Source of the DNA: Ailurus styani
Lineage: Eukaryota; Chordata; Mammalia; Carnivora; Ailuridae
Length of the DNA: 64,000 nucleotides
NCBI GenBank assembly: GCA_002007465.1
Contig: LNAC01000162.1
Location: 2,835,761 to 2,899,760, forward strand
Direction of reading: 5' to 3'
The position numbers were made by a program, and so were the translations under genes. Of this stretch, positions 35,326 through 46,983 are shown in pieces. The notes under the pieces were generated by a model. That model did no database searches and was not told the origin of the DNA. It saw only the letters and a program-made list of their open reading frames with translations. Within the stretch, counting starts at the first letter, position 1; each line of letters starts with the position of its first letter.

Positions 35326-35435
35326 GTGATGATAATAATCTCATTGAGTTACTGAGGGGATTAATGAGTTAATACTTTAACATTAGGCCTTTGCCTCGTG
35401 TGTTATATGTGCTTGGTAATACCATCTACTACTAC
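35326..35435 (+). mobile_element. MIR SINE relic, sense 3' part
   Basis: 'gatgataataatctcattga' (35328-35347) and 'gaggggattaatgagttaat' (35354-35373) match the MIR 3' half. MIR is an ancient tRNA-derived mammalian SINE. Confidence 0.6.
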
Positions 35436-35545
35436 CCTCTCCATTTTACAGATAATGAAGTTGAGGTGAGTAGGTTAAAAACAATTACTCAAGGTCACAC
35501 AGTTACTAGACCATGAAACTAGGAATTAAAAGGCAACTGACTCCA
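35436..35545 (-). mobile_element. MIR SINE relic, antisense 5' part
   Basis: 'ccattttacagataatgaag' (35441-35460) and 'actcaaggtcacacagttac' (35487-35506) are the MIR core read backward, head-to-head with the preceding MIR piece. Confidence 0.7.
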
Positions 35546-35761
35546 AATTATGATATTTATCATGGTATCTGATGGCCCTTACTCTACATTCAATCATTTG
35601 GCAAAATAAATTGCAAATGATGATCTCTGCAAATGAAAGACAGGATATTGTCTCAGGAAAGAGATGAATGGTAATCTTCCACTGCACAAAGAAAGAACGA
35701 CATTATCAACACAGGTACTTTTGGAAAGGACAAAGAGACAATAATTTTTAAAAAGTATGTG

Positions 35762-35790
35762 AGGGGTGCCTGGGTGGCTCAGTGGGTTAA
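35762..35790 (+). mobile_element. 29-bp Can-SINE stub with its own target-site duplication
   Basis: Only the first 28 or so bases of the SINE head are present, 'gggtgcctgggtggctcagt' plus 'gggtt' (35764-35788), followed by a short A run. AAAAAGTATGTG lies at 35750-35761 and again at 35791-35802, with no mismatch. The stub has the A box but no B box, body or real tail. Confidence 0.85.
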
Positions 35791-35960
35791 AAAAAGTATG
35801 TGCTTGGGTATGGATTTATGTCTGAATGGACATACAGTAAGTATGGTAAAGTATATTTTAATTGAAGAATAAATATAAACTAAGGGAGCTCTTAGTTGAA
35901 TATCAGAAATTATTTTATAGCAAGTACATTAAGTATTATAACTACTTAATAACTGACTGT

Positions 35961-36154
35961 GGGGCAGATGGATGGCTCAGTCAGTTAAGCGTCTGACTCT
36001 TGGTTTCAGCTCAGATCATGATCTCATGATGATGAGATCCAGCCCTGACTTGGGCTCTGCGTTTAGCAGGGAGTCTGCTTCAGGATTTTCTCTCTCTCTC
36101 TCTCCCCCTCTCCCACTCTTTCTCTCTCTTTCTCTAAAATAAATAAATCTTTAA
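35961..36154 (+). mobile_element. Can-SINE, older copy
   Basis: Head 'ggggcagatggatggctcag' (35961-35980), 'ctcagatcatgatctcatga' (36010-36029), a (CT)n tract at 36089-36136 and AAATAAATAAATCTTTAAAA at 36138-36157. No clear target-site duplication. Confidence 0.88.
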
Positions 36155-37499
36155 AAGCAAATTGAATGAAATACTGACTCCTTAGAACAGTTGTGCAAGT
36201 ATTTTTAATAAGCCTAGAACTATAAATATGTCAAGAAACTGGCAAGAGATGTTTGTCAATGGAACCACAGTTTTCTGATAGAAGAGGATAATTTGCATGG
36301 TTGGATGTGTGTCTTTTCCATTAGCTGTTGCTCTGGCTCTATGATTAATGAATGTCTCCTACTATTTTGCTTGCAGAAAGTATCTGCCACTTCAACAGGC
36401 TTAATTTTAATTTAATGCTATAATGAACATATATTTCTTAAATATAATTGCAACACTTAATCACTTTTTTAAAGTTTCTATGTTAATTGTTCATTATTTC
36501 ATGAGATAGTAAATTTAACTAGTTTTATAGGTAAATGATGTGCTTACATATTTTAAATGTTCATATTATGTTTTTTGATTGCTTATGAAGTGTCCTTTCC
36601 CTAAGACAGCTGTTGCACTTCTTTAAGGAGAATAAGCCTGTCCTGATCTTCATTTTAATTTTCTACAAAGTATTTTTCTTTGGTAGGAAGATAGTTTTTT
36701 TGGATGTCTGGTAGTTCACCTACCCATTAATTTAAAACAATGCAGAAGAACAGTAGGAAAGTATATTAAGGTCTGCACAGCAACGTGTGTATGTGTGTGT
36801 GCGTGTGTGTGTTGCCAGCTGCTGTACGAAATGAAAAGGACTCCAAACAGAGCTTTTGCATATGGATGGAACATAAAGTTTACTAGTTTGAACCATAGTT
36901 ACGAGCATACATGCTATGTCCAAGACATCAAAAACATCTTCATTATCCTTTACTATTTTTGCTTTCTGAAAGAATAATTTGGTTAATCATAACATATACT
37001 TTCCTTATTTTTATATCACTTCTTATCTATTATCCAGATTCCATGGTCTTCAAATCATGCTGCCAATCTGTTAACTTTTGTTGTTGTTTAGAATACAAGT
37101 GAGAAAAACACAATCCTGAATCAACATAAATATATTAATAGTGGACTATGCACCAATACTGAATGAATGAGCTTTGGAAAAATTACACAGTGAGTCAGAC
37201 TGATTCCATTCTAAATCGGTGATCATAAATGTAGGACTCTCTTATTTATTGTTTACCTATAGTGCTTAGAATAAATAGTATCTGGTAAGTGAAAGGCATT
37301 CTAAATTATCTGCTAAATCAATGAATAAATACCCAAAGTGTGAATAAATCTATCCTTTATCTGTATCCTCTTAACAATACCAGTAGAAGTTGCAATTCCT
37401 GAAAGTCCATTTCTCTTCTACACTCTTTAGGTAGCTCGATCTACATCAATAGTTCAATTACTCCTAAATGCCAACGGCAAACAGGTTCTCCAATACATG
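36155..37499. other. Unique DNA, no gene seen
   Basis: A (TG)n run lies at 36785-36812. No coding frame has recognisable features; 60-63 codon frames at 36732-37102 are noise around the TG run. Confidence 0.5.
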
Positions 37500-37830
37500 C
37501 CTCTTGGCTTCAATCCCATAAATTCATTTATTGCATGGCATTTTTACTTGCATATATCAAAGGCTCTTCTAACTTAAGTTGGAACTCCAGCCCTCTTCCT
37601 GCTACCTTTAGCTTTTTTCAGTCCAGTTTTTCCCCAGGGTTTCCTGCTTCAGTGAATGCACCCCTACCCAAGCCACAAACCTCAGAATTAGTCTTGAAAA
37701 ATTTTGTGTACATCCTCTTTCACTGTCATTTCCATCACTAAATCCTGTCTCTTTTAAATATCTAAAATTTTCCAAATTCACATTCTTCATTCAATCTCTA
37801 TTTCTGCCACACTGGTCTAGGTTACCGTTT
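37500..37830. mobile_element. Possible ancient dispersed repeat, family not assigned
   Basis: 'tcatttccatcactaaatcc' (37725-37744) and the following 'tgtctcttttaaatatct' resemble a widely dispersed ancient mammalian repeat I know by sight but cannot name. Could be unique DNA instead. Confidence 0.3.
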
Positions 37831-37914
37831 ATGAAAAATGTATTTAAGTTGAATTTACAGAGTGTGTATGTGTGTGATCACTATACCAATAAAGATAAGA
37901 AAACTTTCCACCAC

Positions 37915-37951
37915 TCTAAAAACAAAACAAAAAACAAAACAAAACAAAAAC
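37915..37951. repeat. (CAAAA)n tract
   Basis: Runs of AAAAC units on the plus strand at the start of an antisense L1M. Confidence 0.8.
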
Positions 37952-37959
37952 CCTCGTGG

Positions 37960-38440
37960 CTCTTAGTGTGTTCAATTTCCCAACCCCACCCTCTAGGCAA
38001 CGATCAGTCCAATATCTACCTCTGTAGCTTAGTTTTGTTCATTCTAGAGCTTCACATGAATGGAATTAGAGAGTATGTACTCTTTTTTGGCTTAGCTCCT
38101 TATTTTTAGCAAAATGGCTTTGAAATTCCTCCATGTAGTGCATATCAATGATATGTTCTTATATTTCTCAGTAATAGTCCATTATACAAATACAGGAAAA
38201 TGTGTTAATACTTTAACATTAAACACTTTAACTAAAGTTTGTTGTGCTTTGGGATTATTTAAAATTGTAGTTATTATAAATAAAGCTGCTATGAATATTT
38301 GTATATAGGTTGTTTTCTGGCTATATGATTTAATATCTCTTTGGTAAATACCTAGGACTGGAATTTTGCTATTTCATTTGTTAAGCTCATGTTGGACTTC
38401 ACCAGAAACTGCCAAACTGTTGTTTCAGCTCATGAAGAAA
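37960..38440 (-). mobile_element. Old LINE-1 (L1M), antisense 3' UTR and ORF2 end
   Basis: 'cacatgaatggaattagaga' (38053-38072), 'gaaattcctccatgtagtgc' (38121-38140), 'ataaagctgctatgaatatt' (38279-38298) and 'ggtaaatacctaggactgga' (38343-38362) are antisense L1M in collinear order. Confidence 0.7.
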
Positions 38441-39260
38441 TGCCTGCCCAGGAATGTTGTCCAGCTTTAACCAATTAAAAAAGCCAGAGGAAAAAAAAAT
38501 GAAACAATGGTTTTCAGACATTGGACAATAGTCAATACAAGACAATGATTCCTGAGAGAGGAGAAATAAATGAGATGAGATCTAAAATTATGCCATCTTA
38601 TTGCTATGCAACAGTCTCCAAGATTCAGTACAGAGAATGAACTCACACCCTGTTTCACTCTTTTGCTGAGTTGAGGACATAAAAACCAGATTTCAAGGCA
38701 ACTGGGGGGCCTAGAATTTGCAGGGCAGAGGAGCGCAGAGTAGGGAACGGTATAGAGAAAGGGCTACTAAGAGATCCAAAAGAGTTTCCTTGAGTCTTTG
38801 GTGCATTAAATTTGTACATGGATGTCATGAAAGTCCACGAGGATAACAAAAAAAACAAAGAAAAGTAAAGTCACACAATTCCCAGAGCCCATAGCAGCCA
38901 GCTTGGAAAAACCTTCTACTATTCAGGACACTGGGCACTCCTGAGAAGAGTCTTGTCCTAGAATAAAGCTGCTCTGAACCCATCCTAGCAATGACAGAAA
39001 GCAAGCTCCAAATGGAGCAAGTTTTGTTTTTTGCTGTTGTTGCTTGTTTGTTTTTTAAAATTTAACGGAGTGTCAGAACAATGCCCTATGCTTTTCAAAA
39101 TGATGCAACTGGTTAATGAACAAAAGAATACTGAAACAATTCTGTATTTTTTTCTCTTCCACCAGAAAGGAAATATGATACACAATTTAAGTCAATGAGA
39201 AATTACATAAATCAAATGGAATCTTTATAAGTCAGAATGAACAACTGTCCTTGTGAGCAT

Positions 39261-39262
<2 letters not shown>
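38441..39262. other. Unassigned DNA, possibly an old repeat 5' region
   Basis: The block 38670-38960 has mixed composition ('cacaattcccagagcccata', 38873-38892) that recalls an L1M-type 5' region, but I cannot confirm it. Frames at 38467-38858 (63-67 codons) are not credible genes. Confidence 0.35.

Positions 39263-39304
<42 letters not shown>
39263..39304. repeat. (AC)21 microsatellite
   Basis: Uninterrupted CA/AC dinucleotide run of about 42 bp, long enough to be length-polymorphic. Confidence 0.95.
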
Positions 39305-39307
<3 letters not shown>

Positions 39308-40254
39308 GGAACTATTACTTAGCAAAAGAAGACTCTGAAGAATCTCAATGGAGGAGCGACAACTCCCTACCCTAAACCAAAAGGGTTGTTATTTTGTGCC
39401 AAGTTAACAGACCTTGAGGAAAGAACTTCACCAGCTCTGATCATAAATTATTATTTGATTCAGTCAAATCAAATCTATCAGTGCTGGTCCTACTTTCATA
39501 GATAAACTCTTTTCAATGTGTGACTTGTAAAAAATCAATTTTTAGACTTATTGTGACTTAGTTCAAAACAGACCAAAAACTTTCCACACACATGTGACAA
39601 AGGAACTATAAAGTCAGTTACAATTAAAGAAGCTTATAGACAAATTACAGGAAAAAACATTGATGGAAATCCTAAGAATAAGGAAATTTTATGAATTTTA
39701 TTTTTTAAAATTATCTGAGAAATCATCCTTAGGAAGCAGGGGGACTAAGTTTCTTGGACTCCAAAATATTTTATTTTATATTAATTATTATCCAAAATAT
39801 AGTTTTTTCCTCTAAAGTTTGACTATTGGTTTATTTTACAAAGAAATAAATAAGCTGAAGAATTTATTATAATAGATTTTTATTCATGAATGTTAAAATT
39901 CTTACATTACTAATTAAATATTTTATTTTCAACAAAGTATATTATATGGAAATAGTAATATACTGACATTTAATTTTAATCTAAATTTAATTTTATTTGA
40001 AAATGACACTTCCTCTTTGGATTTCAGACCTCTTATTTTCTAAATTTAATATAACCAGTCAAAAAAAATACATATATATACACACCAGTCAGAGAATTTT
40101 TATAAAGAAATACTTGTTTTCTTTACTTTTTATTCACTTTCTGTGTAGCACTCCCTTACCTCTGAAGTAGCTGAAAATTTAAAGTTAGCTCTCCTTAGAA
40201 CATTAAGGACAGGTTTCTAACTTCACAGTAAGCTCCTAACTAAACCAATATTCA
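39305..40254. other. Unique AT-rich DNA, no gene seen
   Basis: No repeat family or exon recognised. Confidence 0.5.
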
Positions 40255-40453
40255 GGGTGCCTGGTGGCTCAGTTGGTTAAGCAGCTGCCTTCGGCTCAGG
40301 TCATGATCCCAGCGTCCTGGGATGGAGCCCAGCATCCGGCTCTCTGCTCAGTGGGGAGCCTGCTTCCTCCTCTCTGTCTGTCTACTGCTCTGCCTACTTG
40401 TGATCTCTCTCTGTGTGTCAAATAAATAAATAAAAAATCTTAAAAAAAAAAAA
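40255..40453 (+). mobile_element. Can-SINE, mustelid-type copy
   Basis: Head GGGTGCCTGGTGGCTCAGTT (40255-40274), 'cggctcaggtcatgatccca' (40293-40312), CT-rich body with 'tgcctacttgtgatctctct' (40391-40410), then AAATAAATAAATAAA and an A-tail. Confidence 0.92.
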
Positions 40454-40639
40454 GATGCCATATAATGCCCAACATCAGCCACATCATGGAGGAAGATAAT
40501 CACACTCAGATAACCTAACTTCAGAGTCTACTGCTTAGCTTTTTTGTTATTGCATTTCAAAACTGGAGATGTTTTAAAAAATTAATAGCTTCTTAGTACT
40601 ATTTTCTCTCACTTCTACCACTCTGTAGAAAGGAAAAAA

Positions 40640-40955
40640 AATATTAGTGTACAGAAATACAACAGATTTCTATACACTGATTTTGTATCCTGAGACTTTA
40701 CTGAATTCGTTTAATGGTTCCAGCAGTTTGTTAGTAGAGTTTTTTGGGTTGTCTATGCATTGTATCATCTCACAATGAAAGTTTTACTTCTTCCTTGCCA
40801 ATCTGGATGCCTTTTCTTTTTGTTGTCTGATTGCTGTGGCTATGACTTCCAGTACTATGTTACTATGTTAAATAACAGTGGTGAAAGTGGACATCCCTGT
40901 CTTGTTCCTGACGGTAGAGAAAAAGCTCTCAGTTTCTTCCATTAAGGATAGTATT
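40640..40955 (-). mobile_element. Inverted 5' segment of the twin-primed LINE-1
   Basis: Antisense ORF2 text: 'agatttctatacactgattt' (40664-40683), 'cactgaattc'-like block at about 40700, 'acttccagtactatgttact' (40846-40865) and 'ggacatccctgtcttgttcc' (40890-40909). Its L1 coordinates lie just upstream of the sense segment that begins at about 40956. Confidence 0.85.
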
Positions 40956-41996
40956 ATCTGTGTTTTTCATTTCTATACACCAAATGAATCAGCAGAAAGA
41001 GAAATCAAGGAATCAATCCCATTTACAATTGCACCAAAAACAGAGAGATACCTAGAAATCAACCAAACCAAAGCGGTAAGTGATCTGTACTCTGAAAACA
41101 ATAGAACACTTATGAAAGAAATTGAAGATGGCATAAAGAAATGGAAAAGCATTCCATGCTCATGGATTGGAAGAACAAACATTGTTAAAATGTCTATACT
41201 ACCCAAAGCAATCTACACATTTAATGCAATTCTTATGAAATTATCATCAACTTTTTTCATGGAGCTATAACAAAAATTCCTACAGTTTGTATGGAACCAC
41301 AAATGAACTTGGATAGCCAAAGCAACCCTAAAAGAGAAAAGCAAAGCTGGAGGCATCACAATTCCAGATTTCAACCTGTATTACAAAGCTATAGTTATCA
41401 AAACAGTATGATACTGGCACAAAAACAGACACATAAATCAAAAGAATAGAAGAGAAAACCCAGAAATGAACCCATAACTATATGGTTAATGAACCTTCAA
41501 CAGAGCAGGAAAGAATATCCAATGGGAAAAAGACAGTATCTTCAACAGATAGTATTGGGGAAACTAGACAGCAACATGCAAAAGAATGAAACTGGACAAC
41601 TTTCTCTTATCATACACAAAAATAAATTAAAAATGGATTAAATGCCTAAATGTGTGATTAGAAACCATAAAAATCCTAGAGAACAACGGAAGTAAACTTT
41701 TTGATATTAGCCATAGCAACTTTTTTCTAGATATGTCTCCTGAGGCAAGAGGAATAACAGCAAAAATAAACTATTGGAACTTTCTTAAAATAAAGATTCC
41801 ACACAGCAAAGGAAACAACAAAACTAAATGGCAACCTATGGAATGGGAAAAGATACTTGCAAGTGACATATCCAGTTAAGGTTTAGTATTCAAAATCTAT
41901 AAAGAACTTATCAAATGCCATACCCAAAAAGCAAATAACCCAAATAAAAAAATGGGCAGAAGACATGAATACATATTATTCCAAAGAAGACACCTA

Positions 41997-42190
41997 GGGC
42001 ACCTGGGTGGCTCAGTGGGTTAAAGCCTCTGCTTTCGGCTCAGGTCATGATCTCAGGGTCCTGGGATCGAGACCCATATCGGGCTCCCTGCTCAGCGGGG
42101 AGCCTGCCTCCCCCTCTGTCTCTCTGCCTGCCTCTCTGCCTCCTTGTGATCTCTCTCCCTCTGTGAAATAAATAAAATCTTAAATAAAAA
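41997..42190 (+). mobile_element. Can-SINE, young mustelid-type copy inside LINE-1
   Basis: Starts at 'gggcacctgggtggctcagt', has B-box region 'gggatcgagacccat' (42061-42075), and CTGCCTGCCTCTCTGCCTCC at 42126-42145. Perfect 10-bp target-site duplications AAGACACCTA at 41987-41996 and 42191-42200. Confidence 0.95.
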
Positions 42191-42719
42191 AAGACACCTA
42201 GATGACTAACAGACACATGAAAAGATGCTCAACATCACTCACCATCAGGGAATTACAAATCAAAATCTCAATGACATATCACCTCACACCTGTCAGAATG
42301 GCTAAAATCAACAATACAAGAAACAACAGATGCTGACAAGGATGTGGAGAAAGGGAAAGCCTCTGTACTACTGGTGGGAATGCAAACTGGTACAGCCATT
42401 CTGGAAAACAGTATGGAGGCTCCTCAAAATGTTAAAAATAGAACTACCCAAGATGTAGCAATTGCATTACTAGGTATTTACCCAAAGAATACCAAAATAA
42501 TAATTCAAAAGGATACATGTACCCAGATGTTTATAGCAGCATTATCTACAACAGCCAAATTATGGAAACTGCCCAAATGCCCACCAACTGATAAATGGAT
42601 TAAAAAAAAAAGGTGGTATATACACACAATGGAATATTACTCAGCCATAAAGAATGAAATTTTGCCATTTGCAAAAATGTGGAAGAAGCCAGAGTTAAGT
42701 GCAATATGTTAGAAAAAGA

Positions 42720-42907
42720 TGGGGCGCCTGGATGGCTCAGTTGTTAGGCGTCTGCCTTTGGCCTGGGTCACAATTCCAGAGATCTGGGATCGAGTCCCGC
42801 ATGGGGCTCCCTGCTCAGCAGGAAGCCTGCTTCTCCCTCTTTCACTCCTCCTGCTTGTGTTTCCTCTCTCACTCTCTATCAAATGAACAAATAAAATCTT
42901 TAAAAAA
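42720..42907 (+). mobile_element. Can-SINE, different subtype, inside LINE-1
   Basis: Head GGGGCGCCTGGATGGCTCAG (42721-42740), 'gggatcgagtcccgcatggg' (42787-42806), and a body without the CTGCCTGCC block, so it is a different subfamily from 41997-42190. Target-site duplications AATATGTTAGAAAAAGA (42703-42719) and AATAAGTTAGAGAAAGA (42908-42924) have two mismatches, so it is older than its neighbour. Confidence 0.92.
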
Positions 42908-43222
42908 AATAAGTTAGAGAAAGACAAGTACCATATGATTTCACTCATATGCTGAGTTTAAGAAACAAAACAAATGAACAAAAGGGAAAAAAAAGGGTGG
43001 CAAATCAAGAAACAGATTCCTAACTATAGAGAACAAAGTGATGGTTACCAGAGGGGAGGTAGCTGAGGGGATGAGAAAGATACTTACTGGGGATTAAGGA
43101 GTGCACTTGCTATGATGAGCACCAGCTGTTGTGTGCTAGTGTTGAATCACTATATTGTATACCCCAAACTAATATTATACTGCATGTTGACTAGCTGGAA
43201 TTAAAAACCTAAAAGAAAAGAA

Positions 43223-46084
43223 TTCTCTCTATACAATTTTGAATGAAATTGAAACTTAAAGATACTACAAAATGAGGCAGAGAAATCTTTTTAGTTATTT
43301 TGAGTTATTATGGAAAACAATTATTCAGATAACAAATGTGGAGATGAAAAAGTCCTATATAAATTTGTCAGGGAATATCTAACTAGAACAGAATTCAAAG
43401 ACTTTTTAATAGCTCCTTTTAATAAAATAGCAAGAATAACAATATTTACAACATTAAATGTATACTCCATTTAGTCCAGAGAAGCCCTGCATCCAAATTA
43501 ATAGTCTTACTTGGAAGAAAACAGTTCCTGCTCTGTGCAAAGTGAAACACCTTAGAGAAACACAACAGTTATTTAACTCAATGGCTTATATTTGTTGGGA
43601 CAGGAAAGAACAAAAACACACAGACTATTGAAATATGCTTTCCTTGTATACCAGATTCCACATGATTTTGTATTTAAACACAGTGTTTCATTTGTTAACA
43701 GAAGGAAGCCAAAGAATCGGTTGTACTCTCTGAAAAATGAAATGTAGAAATCTAAGCAATGCTAAATATGAGATCATAAAAAAAAGTGAGACTTCAGGGT
43801 GAACTTCTTGTAAGTTTAAAGAAAAAAACGATCATACTAACCCACCTGCAAGTTGTGTTCTAGTTTATAATAGTGTTTCAAATATCCTATTCTCTTTCAT
43901 ATTATTAGAAAGATTTTAGTAGTGAGCCATTGAGGTCAATGATGTTAATGGCTTCTTCCAGTTCACACAGTAGAAATAATTGGCAAAGCAGAGATTAGAA
44001 TCTAAGTGTTTTTACTCCAACAAAGTGCTTTTTCTTATAGACCAGAAAGGAGATTCTCACTGACGACATGTCTCAAAGTATGTCAAACTTTCCAGTATAA
44101 AAATATAACAAGATTATTTTTCCTGTAGGGCACAAAATTTCTTTGAAAAATTCTAATTCTTAAACCAGTTAAATGTTGAATGTTATTAATAACTAATACT
44201 ATATTAAATACTATGTAAAATAAATAAAGATGATTGAATATTTTTGATATCATACTAATACACACACAGATTAGTACTCTTTTATAATTTATGTAGCTGA
44301 TTCTATGTGCTTTTTACATTTATTGTATTTCCACAGTGTTAGATTTTTTTCTTTTCTTTAGGACATCAAGAAATTAAGCTGGGACTCCTATGTAAGGTCT
44401 ACTGATACAGTTATCCAATCCCTCTTGTAAAATTTTTTACAATAGATTTTTATTTAAGAAACTAATGATCACCATCATTCTTCTTTACTCCAAGCTGGGA
44501 ACTGTATTGTTAAATTTATACTAACCAGCCCCAGTTTTTTAATCTGCCATTCATCTGACAGTGAAAATGAAAACAAATATATTTTGTCCCTATGCTGAAT
44601 GATTCTGAGATAAAATAGATTGAAACTTTCCTGTGCTAGACAAAGGTGTGAACCAGCAAAATACCTCACTTACATAAGACAAAACTTTGCTGACCAAGGC
44701 TCTCTTCAAGACCACCACCATAGCCTGCCCACTAATACAAAGATAACTTATCATAAACTTCGCCCATCTACCCAGTTTACAAACCTAAAATCACAGAATC
44801 AGTACCTTAAAACACTGTACATATCTTCCACTAAGTTTTCTTTTTTTAGACACTATTAGGATTGTCTCAAAGTTGATTCATCCTTCCTGAAGTTAGTCTA
44901 GTAAATTCATCTTTACTTTATCCACAAATTTTTCTGGTGATCCTTAGGAGAGCTGACCATCAGCAATATAGCTTCCTACTCACTCATTATACAGACCACT
45001 TTCTTTTTTTACACATTCCAATTCATTAGTGTTCCTTGTAAAATACATAATGAGAAAAAAAACTCCATAATATTGTGTATGTGGCACATAGTCAAAAGCA
45101 GCAAAGATGTAATAAAATAAATGGGATAAATGATCTTCATAGATATTCTCAAAATTATGTTTTAAAACTAAACTTTCTAATACTTAAATATATTCTCCAG
45201 ATTATAATTTTGAAATATATATATAACTACATAGAAATAAAATTGTATTAAATTTATTTCTAGTGTCATTTAGTTTAATAACTGTAATTTTAAGAGCAAG
45301 ATAATTTTGTATTGATTACCTTCATAGTATTTAATAAATGCCTCTATAATCAAAGAAGAAAATTAAAATAAAATCATAACAAAATAAAAATATGTATCTT
45401 AAGGGAATAACTGAATTCACCAGCTCCCAGAAATGCTGTCAACAAATTCTACATATTGTTTTTTATTAGAAATTTCTATGAAAAAAATGTATCTTTACCA
45501 CTATCTGTTATGTGCCTTGGTTTAAGTGGATGTTCTGTTTTACAGATTATAAGAGCTTCTGACCAGCTAGAAACTATATCAATGTTTTAAACATTTGTTG
45601 TATTGATTCACGACTATTGGCCCCTTAAAGCCAACTTGAAGAATACTGAAAGAACTAATGATATTTATCAAAATTTTCTTCTATTTTTATCCTAAAATAA
45701 TACTTGTTTGAAATATTATCCAGTAAAAAATTCTTTATGAGATATGTAGAAAGTTATCACTATAATATATGCTCAATATGTGGTAAACAGTGAGTCATGA
45801 TTCAGTTCACAGTCTTAGATTTAACTAAATATACATTTACAGTACCTACTGTATTCCTGGAATGGTGTTAGGTTCTGGAATATAAGGGAAAAGTGTAATT
45901 TTTTAATAGGTAACACATCTGTTGATTCAAAATTTAAAAAACATACTAAGGTACACCATGAAATAACCTCCTGAAAAAATTGCCCTGTAAAAAAGCTGCC
46001 AATGTTGGCAGTGTTTCATTTGTTTGTTAACGGAGACAATAATTGCATATGCAAATCAAATGCATATATGTTTCACATTACAGT
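43223..46084. other. Mostly unique DNA, no gene seen
   Basis: About 2.8 kb with a MIR relic at 43945-44045 and a faint L2-like stretch at 45815-45900 ('gtacctactgtattcctgga', 45842-45861). The segment 44620-44960 has a composition reminiscent of an LTR but is not assignable. The 79-codon frame at 44620-44859 has no family features. Confidence 0.45.
43945..44045 (-). mobile_element. MIR SINE relic, antisense
   Basis: 'ttcacacagtagaaataatt' (43962-43981) and 'agcagagattagaatctaag' (43987-44006) match the antisense MIR core. Confidence 0.5.
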
Positions 46085-46983
46085 CCCTCTTTTTAAAATT
46101 AACTTATTGAGGTATGACTTACAAACAATAAAATCACCCAGTTAAGCACACAGTTTAATAAAATATGATATACAATATAAATACCACCCAAATCAAGATA
46201 TAGAATATTTCCATCTTTGCCAAATTGCATCTGTATCCTTTCATAATCAGTACCTGGACCCTCACGTCATACCAAGCAACCACTGATCTTTTTTCTGCCG
46301 TTACAGTTAGTTTTTCCATTTCTAGAATTTCACATGAATGGAATCAAAGGGCATATTTCTTGTGCCTGATTTTTTTTTCCTACCTTCGTATTTCTGAGTT
46401 TTATCCATGTAGTTTTTATGCACTGGTAGTTTATTCCTTTTTTATTAACTATTATATTGCACGGATAAAGCTTATTTTATTTATCTGTTCATCTACTGAT
46501 ACATGTACACATTAATTTGGGGTTTTGGCTTTTATGGATAAAGTTGCCATGAGCATTCACATTTAAGTTTTTCTGTACAAAATATGTTTTTATCTCCTTT
46601 GGATAAATTGCTAGTAGTAAAATTGCTTATCCATATAGTAAGTATATAATAAACTCTCTAAGAAATTGCCAAACATTTTCCAAAGTGGTTGTATCATTTA
46701 AAGTCATACAAGCAATGAATGAAGCTGAAGTTATGCATTCTATCATTTGATATTGTTAATACTTTTAAAGCCTTTCTACTGATTCGTTATTGGTAGCTCA
46801 CTGTGGTATTAATTTGGATTTCTTAACTAAATGCCTTGAATGTCTTTTCATGTGCTAACTGGACATTTATATTTCTTCTTTTATAAAGCATCTGCCTGAT
46901 TTTTTTTTTGCCCATTGTTGGGGATACTTTTCTTATTGAGATGTTAGGGTTCTTTATTGTGGAATGTAAGTCCTCTGTCATCC
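46085..46983 (-). mobile_element. Old LINE-1 (L1M), antisense, split by an MLT1 LTR
   Basis: 'attgaggtatgacttacaaa' (46107-46126), 'aagcaaccactgatcttttt' (46273-46292), 'cacatgaatggaatcaaagg' (46331-46350) and 'tggataaattgctagtagta' (46600-46619) are antisense L1M 3' UTR and ORF2 end. Further antisense ORF2 lies after the LTR, at 47326-47400 ('attactgtagctttatagtg', 47340-47359). The 96-codon frame at 46225-46515 is accidental. Confidence 0.7.

Larger units (their letters stand above)
40956..43222 (+). mobile_element. Carnivoran LINE-1, sense segment to the 3' end
   Basis: Sense ORF2 from 'catttctatacaccaaatga' (40968-40987) through 'tggaagaacaaacattgtta' (41167-41186), 'ctggaggcatcacaattcca' (41347-41366), 'tgggcagaagacatgaatac' (41953-41972) and 'caatggaatattactcagcc' (42628-42647). 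The 3' UTR ends near 'gttgactagctggaattaaa' (43186-43205). Open stretches remain (40878-41270 spans the inversion joint; 42344-42712 reads as ORF2p C-terminus), but stops and two SINE insertions preclude function. Confidence 0.9.

Noticed and set aside
40878..41270. 130-codon frame as a gene
   Set aside because: It spans the inversion joint of the twin-primed L1, so its first part is antisense L1 and its second part sense L1.
42344..42712. 122-codon frame as a gene
   Set aside because: LINE-1 ORF2p C-terminal relic, cut off just before a SINE.
44620..44960. LTR-like segment
   Set aside because: Composition hints at a retroviral LTR, but I see no polyadenylation signal in place, no terminal TG/CA pair and no duplication.
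46044..46056. Octamer-like ATGCAAAT beside a TGCATATGCA palindrome
   Set aside because: Isolated, in AT-rich sequence rich in TGCATA words; no supporting neighbours, so likely chance.
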